Assembly (NCBI GenBank): GCA_001725155.1
Contig: MEFP01000008.1
Span: 62,001 to 126,000 of the forward strand
Length of the DNA stretch: 64,000 nucleotides
Direction of reading: 5' to 3'
Source of the DNA: Lysobacteraceae bacterium SCN 69-320
Lineage (GTDB): Bacteria > Pseudomonadota > Gammaproteobacteria > Xanthomonadales > Rhodanobacteraceae
Part shown: one piece after another, positions 54,816 to 62,910 of the stretch
Layout: the number at the start of each line of letters is the position of its first letter
Position numbering within the stretch: position 1 is the first letter of the stretch
Translations under genes and position numbers: made by a program
Notes under the pieces: generated by a model
Told to the model about the DNA's origin: nothing
Seen by the model: the letters and a program-made list of their open reading frames with translations, nothing else
The model's database searches: none

Positions 54816-57456
54816 ACCACAGTGGTCTCGCGAAATCGAATTCGGGGGTGCCGGAGGGGCGGGCAAACGCGGGGCCCAGGCCGTAGTCGACGCCCAGGCG
54901 CAGCAGCAGGTGAGCGCGGTTGATCGAGTCGACTTCGGGAGCGATGACGGCGCAGCCGGCTGCGTGGGCCTTGCGCACGAGCGCGAGCAGGGTGTCGCTG
55001 ATCGACTTGGCCGTGCCGAGTTCGGCGACGAGGCCGGCGGACAGGCGCACGAAGTCGATGGTCAGGTTCTTCAGCGCGTGCACGGCGGCCCAGTCGCGGC
55101 CGAAGTCGACGAGGCACACGCGCACGCCGCTCTGGTGCAGGAATTTCAGCCGTTCGGCGGCGCGTGCGCCGGCGTCGATGAGTTCGGAGCAGGGCAGTTC
55201 CAGGGTCAGCCCGGTGCCGGACAGATGACGTTCCTTGAGCTCGCGCGCGAGCCAGTACGGAATGTCCGGATCGAGCAGGGTGGAGACCGACTGCGGCACG
55301 AACAGGCGCAGCTGGCGGCCACGCTTGAGCTGTTCCTCGCGCACGCTCAGCGAGCGTTCGAGCAGCCAGCGGTCGAGCGTCGCGAGCTGGTTGCATTCGG
55401 CGGCGACTGGCGCGAGATCGGCATAGGCGACCGCGACGCCGGTCTGGGTCGTGCTCTTGACCTTGAAGCTCAGCTCGAACTGTCCGCTGAGCTTGCCGGT
55501 CAGCGGCACGATGGGCTGGAAGTCGAACTGGGTCTGCTCCGGCGTCAGCGGCCGGCTCAGCACCGCGCGCACGGCCAGCAGCGGGTCCGACGGCAGCAGT
55601 GCGGCTTCCTTGGCCTCGAACCAGAGCACGCGGTTGCCGCCCAGATGCGCCGCGGCGATCTGCGCGGCCTCGGCATTCGTGACGACCTCGTCGACGTTGG
55701 CGTGCTCGCCGCCGAGCAGCGCCATGCCGACGCTCGCGGTCAGCGCATGGCTCTGGCCCTGGTAGATGAACGGCTGGCCGGCCAGGGCGAAGCGCAGGCG
55801 TTCGGCGACGCCGGTGATGTCGCTGCGCGAGCGGCGCCGCAGCAGCACGAAATAGTGGAAATCGTTGTACTGCGCCGGCAGGTCGAGATCGTCGAGCTGG
55901 CTGCGCAGCAGGTTGCCGACGTGGGCGTCGATCGCGGCGAGTCCGGCCAGACCTATGCGCTCGCGCAGCTCGCCGGCGCGGTCCAGCGCGATCGTCAGCA
56001 ATGCGGCGGAACGGTCGCCGAGCGCGCTGCCGAGTTTTTCGATGAGCACGTTGCGCGAGAACAGGCCCGTGCGCGTGTCGCGGCCGTCGGGATTGCCGAT
56101 GATCTCGCGCAGCCAGTGCGCGCGGCGCACGCGCGAGGTCACCGCGCTGAGCAGATGACGCGTCTTCAGCGGCTTGACGAGGAATTCGTCGCCGCCGGCG
56201 GCGATCGCGTCGAAGCGCAGGTTCACCGACGCCGCGTCGGCGGCCAGGATGATCGGCATGGCCGCGTATTCGGGCTGCTGCCGGATCATCTGCGTGAGAT
56301 CGATGCCGCCGACGTCGGGCAGGTTGCAGTCGAGCACGACGACGTCGGGGCGGAATTCGGCCAGCGCGCTCAAGGTGCCCTGGCCGTTGCCGACGATGCG
56401 CGCGGTCATGCCGCGTTCGGCCAGTGCGCGTGCCGCGTCGACGGCATTGTGCCGGTCCGGCGCGACGAGCAGCACGCGCCAGGCCGGCGCGTCGTTGTGC
56501 GCGAGCAGTTCGTCGAGCTTGGCCAGCACGCGCAGGCTGTCGACCGGGGCCTGGAAGAATCCGGCTGCGCCGGCGCGCATCGCGAGCAGGCGATGGCCGA
56601 GGTCGGCGTCGGGCGATACGACGATGAGGCTGGGCAGGGCCTCGCCTTCGGCGGCGAGCTTGTCGTAGATCGCGCGCACGCGGCCGTAGATGCGCAGCTT
56701 GCGCGCATCGAGGATCAGCGCGCCGGGAACGGCGTTCTCGAGGAAGGTCAGCAGGTCTTCGGGCTGTGTCGTGGCGCGCGTGTCGAAGCCGCGCTCGCGC
56801 AGTGCGCTGAGCAGGCCCGGCGCGACGCTGTCGTCGATGCCGTGCAGCGCGATCGTGCGCGGCAGCCGCATCAGCGAGTCGCCGCTGGTCCAGGTCGCAG
56901 GCGCCGGTGCTTCGGCGGCAGCCGCTTCGCCGGCCGGCGGGGCGGGCGCGTGGACCGGTGTTTCGGCGGCAGCCGGCGGTCCGCGGTCGGGCGCTGCGGG
57001 CGCGGACTCCGACGCTGCGGCGACGGGCGCCGCGGCCTGCAGCGGCGTCGGCGCCGCGGCCTGCGTCCGCACCACCGGAATCTCGGCGCTGACGCGCGCG
57101 CTGGGCAAGGTATGCACGGCCGCCTTGGCGGTGGCCGACAGGTCGGTCAGGTCGGCGCCGAGCGCTTCGACCATTTGCGCCAGGCGCTGCAGATCGCGCG
57201 CATTGGGCACCAGCGTGTCGTCGATGAAGGAGCACAGATAGGCGGCAAGTTCGAGGGCGTCGCCGTTGAGCCGGTCCAGGCCCAGGCGTTCGCTGGTATC
57301 GGCGATCTGGTCGAGCTCGTCGCCGAGCTGGCGCGCGGCATTGCGATCCCAGCCGCCCTGGGCCAGTGGCTGCCAGCGGCGGACCAGGGCGAGGCAGCGC
57401 TGGCGCAGCTCGTCGCGCGCGGCGCCGTCGGTGCGGATGCTGCCCTGATTGCTCAT
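54814..57456 (-). CDS. FimX-like REC-REC-degenerate GGDEF-degenerate EAL protein
   Basis: An 880-residue cytoplasmic signalling protein. A helical N-terminus (about 1-110, HPt-like), a Pro/Ala-rich linker, a degenerate receiver-like domain, then a complete receiver with phosphoacceptor D376 in VVVLDCNLPDV and the late K in FLVKPL. Next come a GGDEF domain whose signature is replaced by DFHYFVLLRRR and an EAL domain in which EAL reads FELSF and the usual metal residues are lost (LVDFGRDWAAVHALKNL). It is therefore probably a c-di-GMP receptor, not an enzyme, like Pseudomonas/Xanthomonas FimX that controls type IV pili. AAGGGA precedes ATG 57456. Alone in its transcript. Confidence 0.88.
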   Translation of the reverse strand: MSNQGSIRTDGAARDELRQRCLALVRRWQPLAQGGWDRNAARQLGDELDQIADTSERLGLDRLNGDALELAAYLCSFIDDTLVPNARDLQRLAQMVEALGADLTDLSATAKAAVHTLPSARVSAEIPVVRTQAAAPTPLQAAAPVAAASESAPAAPDRGPPAAAETPVHAPAPPAGEAAAAEAPAPATWTSGDSLMRLPRTIALHGIDDSVAPGLLSALRERGFDTRATTQPEDLLTFLENAVPGALILDARKLRIYGRVRAIYDKLAAEGEALPSLIVVSPDADLGHRLLAMRAGAAGFFQAPVDSLRVLAKLDELLAHNDAPAWRVLLVAPDRHNAVDAARALAERGMTARIVGNGQGTLSALAEFRPDVVVLDCNLPDVGGIDLTQMIRQQPEYAAMPIILAADAASVNLRFDAIAAGGDEFLVKPLKTRHLLSAVTSRVRRAHWLREIIGNPDGRDTRTGLFSRNVLIEKLGSALGDRSAALLTIALDRAGELRERIGLAGLAAIDAHVGNLLRSQLDDLDLPAQYNDFHYFVLLRRRSRSDITGVAERLRFALAGQPFIYQGQSHALTASVGMALLGGEHANVDEVVTNAEAAQIAAAHLGGNRVLWFEAKEAALLPSDPLLAVRAVLSRPLTPEQTQFDFQPIVPLTGKLSGQFELSFKVKSTTQTGVAVAYADLAPVAAECNQLATLDRWLLERSLSVREEQLKRGRQLRLFVPQSVSTLLDPDIPYWLARELKERHLSGTGLTLELPCSELIDAGARAAERLKFLHQSGVRVCLVDFGRDWAAVHALKNLTIDFVRLSAGLVAELGTAKSISDTLLALVRKAHAAGCAVIAPEVDSINRAHLLLRLGVDYGLGPAFARPSGTPEFDFARPLW

Positions 57457-57806
57457 GGGGCTGTCCCTTGCGAGCCGTCGAACGCAACGACCGCCGACGG
57501 CATGCATGCCGCAGTGGCCTTCGCTCCGGTGACCGGCTCAGCCATCCGATTGCCCTGTTTCATTCCTGCTGGCGTGCCCCCTGCAGCGCCATGGGGCGCA
57601 GCATGCAGTGTGCGAATGCGGCCTTGCGTGCGGGCAATCACAGTTTGGTCCATGGGCGATGCGGGTGGCGCTGGGCGTAATAACGCAATTTGGATGCCGA
57701 ACTCGTCATCGGCATGACCTGGTTGACCGGGGTGTCGGTGCCGGCCAATCTGCTGCCGCCGGGCCGGTCGGTCATGTGGACTGTCGGCAGTGTGGAGAAA
57801 TCGACA
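57457..57806. other. 350-bp divergent intergenic region
   Basis: Promoters for the FimX-like gene and the small membrane protein are expected. I see no gene, repeat or clear promoter motif; an AT island around 57678-57694 is the only low-GC part. Confidence 0.35.
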
Positions 57807-58229
57807 ATGCGCAAGTATCTGCCTTTGATCCTGCTGCTGCTGTTCGTGCTGGCGACCGTCTGGCAGTGCCTGTTCTGGGCCGGTGCCGCGAGCCTGCCCG
57901 GGATCGGCTCCAGCGTGCGCCGTTCGGCCATGCGCGAAGCGCCGCTCGTGGCGACGTATACGTTCGGCGGCGAATTGCTCGGCAAGGTGGCGCCGGCGCT
58001 CGGCGATGTCGGCCGCAGCTGGGCCGAAGTCGCGCTGCGCCCGGCCGCCGAACGGCTCGAAGCCGATCCTGGCGTCGCGATGGATTTCATTTTCGGCGAG
58101 TCCCTGAATGCCACGCAGCGCACGGCCACGCGCGGTGTCTATTTGCCGCCGGTATTGCTGCTGTTGGCCCTTGTGGCCTGGCTGCGCCGTCCACGCCAGG
58201 TGCGCATGATGGGCAGCCGCCGCCGCTGA
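57807..58229 (+). CDS. small two-helix membrane protein
   Basis: A 140-residue protein with an N-terminal hydrophobic segment (MRKYLPLILLLLFVLATV) that may be a signal anchor, a periplasmic middle part with several Gly/Arg-rich helices, and a C-terminal membrane helix VYLPPVLLLLALVAWLRRP. GGAGA lies nine bases upstream of ATG 57807; the open frame extends 39 codons further without a good start. No family recognised. It is divergent from the FimX-like gene, which could hint at a shared role at the membrane, but this is only position. Confidence 0.6.
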   Translation: MRKYLPLILLLLFVLATVWQCLFWAGAASLPGIGSSVRRSAMREAPLVATYTFGGELLGKVAPALGDVGRSWAEVALRPAAERLEADPGVAMDFIFGESLNATQRTATRGVYLPPVLLLLALVAWLRRPRQVRMMGSRRR

Positions 58230-58874
58230 AACGCCTACCGGTCGAGCCCGCCTGCATTTGCAGCGGGCGTGCCGATGCGGCCCGGATCTGTCCGGCGACG
58301 GAGCGTTTTCGTCGAATCTCCTGCTGTGGTGCGGTCCGGCGCGGGTCCGGCTGCGCCGTGCCGTCGCCTCCCCGTCCTGCCGCATTTGCGCAACTCGCGC
58401 CCAAGCGCGTCCCGAAACGGTAATCGGTCACTATTCGAAAGCTGTCGCGAAAACGTCGCTTTCTGACAAATTGGGTCACTTTTCCGGGGATGTGACGAAT
58501 GGCCTACAGGCCAGCAGCCATGCGGTCTGCAGACACATCCGAAGTGTTTCGTAATCTCCTTAATTTGTCCGGACACATATGTTGCGATGCATCAGAAATC
58601 GTGATGGATCAAACACTTAGCGGTCGTTTTTGGTTGACGAGTGGTTACAGCCGCTGTAGCTTGCGCCGCGTTTTCGGAACCGGGGGGTTTCGGATGCACG
58701 CTCGCAAGGACCGCCAGGCGGCGCCTGCCCAGGCGTCGAGGTCCATCAGCACAGTCGACAACCGTGGCTGCCGCCAAGGCGGCGGTCGCGGCGGGAAGTG
58801 CGTGGCGAGCGAACGGGAGCGATTACGGGGCTGATCTACAGCCGTTCATTCCTAAATCCGGTGGGGGTTCAATC
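58230..58874. other. 645-bp region upstream of the protease gene, with long leader
   Basis: No gene is supported. 58420-58660 is AT-richer than the surroundings, as expected for a promoter region; a palindrome GGCCTACAGGCC occurs at 58501-58512. The likely promoter at 58634 leaves a 5' leader of about 205 bases before the GTG start. I could not assign a known riboswitch to it. Confidence 0.4.
58634..58662 (+). promoter_or_regulatory. probable sigma-70 promoter of the S8 protease gene
   Basis: TTGACG (58634-58639), a 17-base spacer and TAGCTT (58657-58662). The -35 is near-consensus with optimal spacing; the -10 is weaker. Confidence 0.5.
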
Positions 58875-61280
58875 GTGAAAGTAGCTTCGCAACGCGGTAT
58901 TCGTCGTAGCGCGCTGGCGCTGGCTCTGCTCGGCGCAGTCGTCTCGGCGCAGGCCGCGGGCATCACTGCAGCCGATCGCGCAGCCAATGCAGATCGGGTC
59001 AATTTCGCCGTCGCGGCGCCGGGCGAGAAGATCGACAGCTTCATCGTCTACTACAACGGCCAGGACGCCACCCTCGAACGCAGCCCGTCGGCGTCGGCGC
59101 AGGCCCTCAGCCTGGCGACGCAGGACGCGGAGCGCGTCGGCAAGAGCCTGGGCCTGACCATGAGCGTCGAGCGCGAGCTCGCCACCGGCGGCATCCTGAT
59201 CCGCGCCGCCTCGACCAGCGACCGGCGTGGCGTGATCGACTCCGACAGCGTGATGGTCGAGCTGGCGAAGAATCCGAGCGTCAGCAAGGTCGAGCCGAAC
59301 AAGCGCGTGCACGCGCTGCTCGTGCCGAACGACACGCGCTACAGCGAACAGTGGGGCTACTTCAACGCGACCGGCGGCATGAACGTGCAGTCGGCCTGGG
59401 ACGTGTCCACCGGCAGCGGCGTCGTGGTCGCCGTGATCGACACCGGCATCACCCCGCACAGCGATCTGGCCGGCCAGACCGTCGCCGGCTACGACTTCAT
59501 CTCCGACGCCGCCACCGCGCGCGACGGCAACGGCCGCGACTCCAATCCGAACGACGAAGGCGACTGGTTCAGCGCCGCCGACTGCGGCGTGTCGTACTCG
59601 TCGAACTCCAGCTGGCACGGCACGCACGTGGCCGGCACGATCGCCGCGCTCACCAACAACAGCAAGGGCGTGGCCGGCGTGGCGTTCAACGCCAAGGTGC
59701 AGCCGGTGCGCGTGCTCGGCAAGTGCGGCGGCTCCATCGCCGACATCGCCGATGCGATCGTCTGGTCCTCGGGCGGCACCGTTTCCGGCGTGCCCGCCAA
59801 TGCGACCCCGGCCAAGGTCATCAACCTGAGTCTGGGCGGCCAGGGCGCCTGCTCCACGACCGAACAGAACGCGATCAACTCGGCGCGCTCGCGCGGCACC
59901 GTGCTCGCGATCGCGGCCGGCAACAGCAATGCGAACGTCTCGGGCTTCGATCCGGGCAACTGCGCCGGCATCATCTCGATCGCTGCGACGACCAAGGCCG
60001 GCAGCCGCGCGAGCTACTCCAACTACGGCGCGCTGATCGACGTCTCGGCGCCGGGCGGCGACGGCAGCGGCGGCGCGGGCGACATCCTGTCGACGCTCAA
60101 TGCCGGCACGACCACGCAGGGCGCGGAAAGCTATGCGCTCTACGCCGGCACCTCGATGGCGACGCCGCACGTGGCCGGCCTGGCCGCGCTGATGCTGTCG
60201 AAGAATCCGTCGCTGACGCCCGACCAGGTCGAGACGCTGATCAAGAACAACGCCAAGCCGCTGCCGGGCACCTGCTCCGGCGGCTGCGGCACCGGCATCA
60301 TCGACGCGGCCAAGACCCTGGCGGCCGTGACCGGTGGCGGCGGCAACGTCGCGCCGACGGCGAACTTCAGCGTGACGACCAGCGGCCTGACCGCGACGTT
60401 CACCGACAGCTCCACCGACAGCGACGGCACCATCGCGTCGCGCAGCTGGAACTTCGGCGACGGCACGACCTCGACGGCGACCAGCCCGAGCAAGACCTAC
60501 TCGGCGGCCGGCACCTACACGGTCACCCTGACCGTGACCGACAACGGCGGCGCGACGAACACCAAGACCAGCTCGGTCACGGTGTCCTCGGGCGGCGGTG
60601 GCGGCGGCACGGTGCTCGACAACGGCGTGGCCAAGACCGGCCTGTCCGGCGCGGCGAGCTCGGAGACCACCTACACGATGGTTGTTCCGGCCGGCGCGAC
60701 GAACCTGAAGTTCGTCATGGCTGGCGGCACCGGCGATGCGGACATGTACGTGAAGTTCGGTTCGGCGCCGACCACGACCACCTACGACTGCCGTCCGTAC
60801 CTGTCGGGCAACAACGAGACCTGCACGATTGCGACGGCGCAGGCCGGCACGTACTACGTCAAGCTGCGCGGCTACAGCGCGTATTCGGGCGTCAGCCTGA
60901 CCGGCAGCTACACGGCCGGCGGCGGTGGCGGCAGCGGCGGTCCGTTCACCAACACGACCGACTACAACATCCCGGATGCGGGCACGGTCAGCAGCCCGAT
61001 CACGGTCAGCGGCCAGAGCGGCAACGGTTCGACCACGACCACGGTGTCGGTCAACATCGTCCACACCTATCGCGGCGACCTGCAGATCGACCTGATCGCG
61101 CCGAACGGCACGAGCACGCGTCTGAAGAGCTCCAGCTCCAGCGACAGCGCCGACAACGTGATCGCGACCTACAGCGTCAACACCTCGGGCTCGCCGCGCA
61201 ACGGCACCTGGCAGCTCAAGGTCACCGACGTGTACTCGGGCGACACCGGCTACATCAACCAGTGGTCGATCCAGTTCTGA
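58875..61280 (+). CDS. secreted subtilisin-like S8 protease with PKD, PPC and P domains
   Basis: An 801-residue exported protease. Signal peptide (about 1-28, RRSALALALLGAVVSAQAAG), then an I9-like propeptide (about 45-140) that acts as intramolecular chaperone. The S8 catalytic domain has D189 (VIDTG), H248 (HGTHVAG) and S427 (GTSMATPHVAG). A PKD domain (about 495-575), a pre-peptidase C-terminal domain (about 580-680) and a proprotein-convertase P-like beta domain (about 690-801) follow, separated by glycine linkers. The C-terminal modules are usually trimmed after outer-membrane passage via type II secretion. Start is GTG 58875 after GGGGG; upstream frame is leader. Extracellular protein degradation is its role. 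Confidence 0.95.
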   Translation: MKVASQRGIRRSALALALLGAVVSAQAAGITAADRAANADRVNFAVAAPGEKIDSFIVYYNGQDATLERSPSASAQALSLATQDAERVGKSLGLTMSVERELATGGILIRAASTSDRRGVIDSDSVMVELAKNPSVSKVEPNKRVHALLVPNDTRYSEQWGYFNATGGMNVQSAWDVSTGSGVVVAVIDTGITPHSDLAGQTVAGYDFISDAATARDGNGRDSNPNDEGDWFSAADCGVSYSSNSSWHGTHVAGTIAALTNNSKGVAGVAFNAKVQPVRVLGKCGGSIADIADAIVWSSGGTVSGVPANATPAKVINLSLGGQGACSTTEQNAINSARSRGTVLAIAAGNSNANVSGFDPGNCAGIISIAATTKAGSRASYSNYGALIDVSAPGGDGSGGAGDILSTLNAGTTTQGAESYALYAGTSMATPHVAGLAALMLSKNPSLTPDQVETLIKNNAKPLPGTCSGGCGTGIIDAAKTLAAVTGGGGNVAPTANFSVTTSGLTATFTDSSTDSDGTIASRSWNFGDGTTSTATSPSKTYSAAGTYTVTLTVTDNGGATNTKTSSVTVSSGGGGGGTVLDNGVAKTGLSGAASSETTYTMVVPAGATNLKFVMAGGTGDADMYVKFGSAPTTTTYDCRPYLSGNNETCTIATAQAGTYYVKLRGYSAYSGVSLTGSYTAGGGGGSGGPFTNTTDYNIPDAGTVSSPITVSGQSGNGSTTTTVSVNIVHTYRGDLQIDLIAPNGTSTRLKSSSSSDSADNVIATYSVNTSGSPRNGTWQLKVTDVYSGDTGYINQWSIQF

Positions 61281-61706
61281 TCGCAATTACGAGTAGATGA
61301 CTTCGGCGCCCGGCATCTGCCGGCGCCGAACCATCGGCGGGAGTGCCGATGGCCGCGCAAGGAAGCGCGACGGGACGCATCGTCGCTGCGGCACGTCCGC
61401 GGCGGCGGTTCCGGGTCCGGCCGGCGCAGCAGGCGCCTGCCCTTTTTTCCGGGTGCGCGGCGCGATATGCCGCAGCCCACCGTACCGCGCCGGCAGCCCA
61501 GGCTGCGCGCGCAACCATCCTCGGAGGGGAGGAGCCCGGTACCCACGCAGCGATCCTGCGTGCCGTTCCGGTTCGGCGTGGTTCGTTACGGCCACCGCCT
61601 TGAATGTCGCCGGTGCACGGACCGGCGACAGTAACGGGAGACCCCCTGTTCGCTGCGCGGACAGGGGTTTCTTCATTTCCGGGGCGCGAGGGTTCCGGGG
61701 GCGAAC
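61281..61706. other. 426-bp gap with several hairpins
   Basis: No gene is supported. Three stem-loops are visible: 61302-61330 (9-bp arms TTCGGCGCC/GGCGCCGAA), 61606-61629 (9-bp arms) and the terminator at 61643. The distance from the protease stop to the terminator is about 360 bases, long enough for a small RNA or structured 3' UTR, but I could not match a known RNA family. Confidence 0.4.
61643..61678 (+). terminator. intrinsic terminator on the plus strand
   Basis: An 11-bp stem (61643-61653 / 61657-61667, one G-U pair) with a 3-base loop, followed by a T-rich tail TTTCTTCATTT. It would end the protease transcript or a small RNA transcribed in the gap. Confidence 0.65.
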
Positions 61707-62192
61707 TCAGCCCGCTTCGAACCGGTTCGCCGCGCGGTTCTTGCGCACGTGGCGCGGATCCCAGACGCGGCCGTTCATGGCGACGTAGACGCCGTCGGGC
61801 AGGGTCTGCAGCGCGCCGACCGCGCAGCCGATGTTGAACACCGCGTCGGAGCCCTGGAAACGCGCCGGATTCAGCGCGCCGGTCAGCACGATGACCTTGT
61901 CCGGAATGTCCAGCAGGATCTGTGCGGTCTCGACCATCGTGTCGGTGCCGTGGGTCACGAGCACATGGCGATGCGGCTGCTGGGCGATCGTGCGCCGGAT
62001 CAGCTCGCGGTCGTCGGCGGTGATGTGCAGGCTGTCCTTGCGCAGGATCGGGATCACGTCGAACGTGAACGCGACGCCGAGCTGGCTCAGGATGTCGCCG
62101 ATGTACGGCGCGCCGATCTGATATTCCGACTTGTCGTCGAAATAGATCTTGTCGATGGTGCCGCCCGTGGTGACGATGGTCAGATGCTGCAT
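61707..62192 (-). CDS. stand-alone asparaginase N-terminal domain protein
   Basis: A 161-residue protein matching only the N-terminal domain of type I/II L-asparaginases (full enzymes about 330 residues). The first catalytic threonine region is VTTGGTIDKIYFDD and the second is VLVTHGTDTMVETAQ, both intact, followed by KVIVLTGALNPARFQGSDAVFNIG. AAGGA lies upstream of ATG 62192. The C-terminal domain is absent and no remnant follows, so this is a genuine short family rather than a recent truncation. It may hydrolyse a small amide as an oligomer; the substrate is unknown. Confidence 0.85.
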   Translation of the reverse strand: MQHLTIVTTGGTIDKIYFDDKSEYQIGAPYIGDILSQLGVAFTFDVIPILRKDSLHITADDRELIRRTIAQQPHRHVLVTHGTDTMVETAQILLDIPDKVIVLTGALNPARFQGSDAVFNIGCAVGALQTLPDGVYVAMNGRVWDPRHVRKNRAANRFEAG

Positions 62193-62312
62193 GGGAATCC
62201 TTGGCGCAACGGAAAGGCGGGGCGGAATTATGCCTCGTGCGGCAGGCCCCACCGATAGCCTGCGGGCATGTAGCCGTACGGCATATCGCCGCCGCGCAGG
62301 CGCGCGGACGCT

Positions 62313-62882
62313 TCAGGCTGCCGGTGGATCGGCGAGCGCCAGGCAGCCGGCCGGCACCGGACCGGCCAGCCAGACGCCGTTGTCGGCGCAATAGAAGCGC
62401 ACACCCGCCGTCAGCGCCGCGGCCGTGTCGACGCGCAGTACGACGGGGCGGCCGTGACGACGGCCCACTTCGGTCGCGGTTGCCGTATCGGCCGACAGAT
62501 GCACGTGATTGCGGCTCTGCGGCTTGAGGCCCTGCTGCAGGATCGCATCGAGAAAGCGGCGTGCCGTGCCGTGGTACAGCAGCGCCGGGGGCGTCGCTTC
62601 GGCGACCGCGAGATCCACCGCGACGGAATGACCTTGCGCGGCACGCAGGCGCAGACCGTCGTCGCTGAGGCTGAAGCGGCGTTTGTCGTTGAGGGCGATG
62701 ACGGTGTCGAGGTCGGCACGCTCCATCGGCCGTCCCGCGGCGGCGGCCTTGCTCAGCAGCGTGGCGATGTCGGTCCAGCCATTCGCGTCGAGCTCCAGGC
62801 CGATCGCGGCGGGATCGTGGCGCAACACGAGGCTCAGGAACTTGCTGAGCCTAGCCAGGTGTTCGGCTAGTCGATCGTTCAT
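62313..62882 (-). CDS. kptA: RNA 2'-phosphotransferase KptA/Tpt1
   Basis: A 189-residue NAD+-dependent enzyme. It opens RLSKFLSLVLRHDPAAIGLELDANGW, the Tpt1 family start with the catalytic R-H pair, and continues with LLYHGTARRFLDAILQQGLKPQSRNHVHLSAD, where the HGT and the H-V-H-L-S motifs bind NAD. In yeast Tpt1 removes the splice-junction 2'-phosphate of tRNA, forming ADP-ribose-1'',2''-cyclic phosphate. In bacteria the substrate is unknown, as there is no tRNA splicing of that type. The ATG at 62882 is taken from the family N-terminus. It is followed by the asparaginase-domain gene on the same strand. Confidence 0.93.
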   Translation of the reverse strand: MNDRLAEHLARLSKFLSLVLRHDPAAIGLELDANGWTDIATLLSKAAAAGRPMERADLDTVIALNDKRRFSLSDDGLRLRAAQGHSVAVDLAVAEATPPALLYHGTARRFLDAILQQGLKPQSRNHVHLSADTATATEVGRRHGRPVVLRVDTAAALTAGVRFYCADNGVWLAGPVPAGCLALADPPAA

Positions 62883-62910
62883 GCGGTGCGCATTCTGCGT
62901 GCGCCGCGCG

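Noticed and set aside
61500-61640. Riboswitch (c-di-GMP, cobalamin, or yybP-ykoY type)
   Set aside because: Individual short motifs looked suggestive but the conserved cores could not be assembled, and no gene lies downstream in the right direction.
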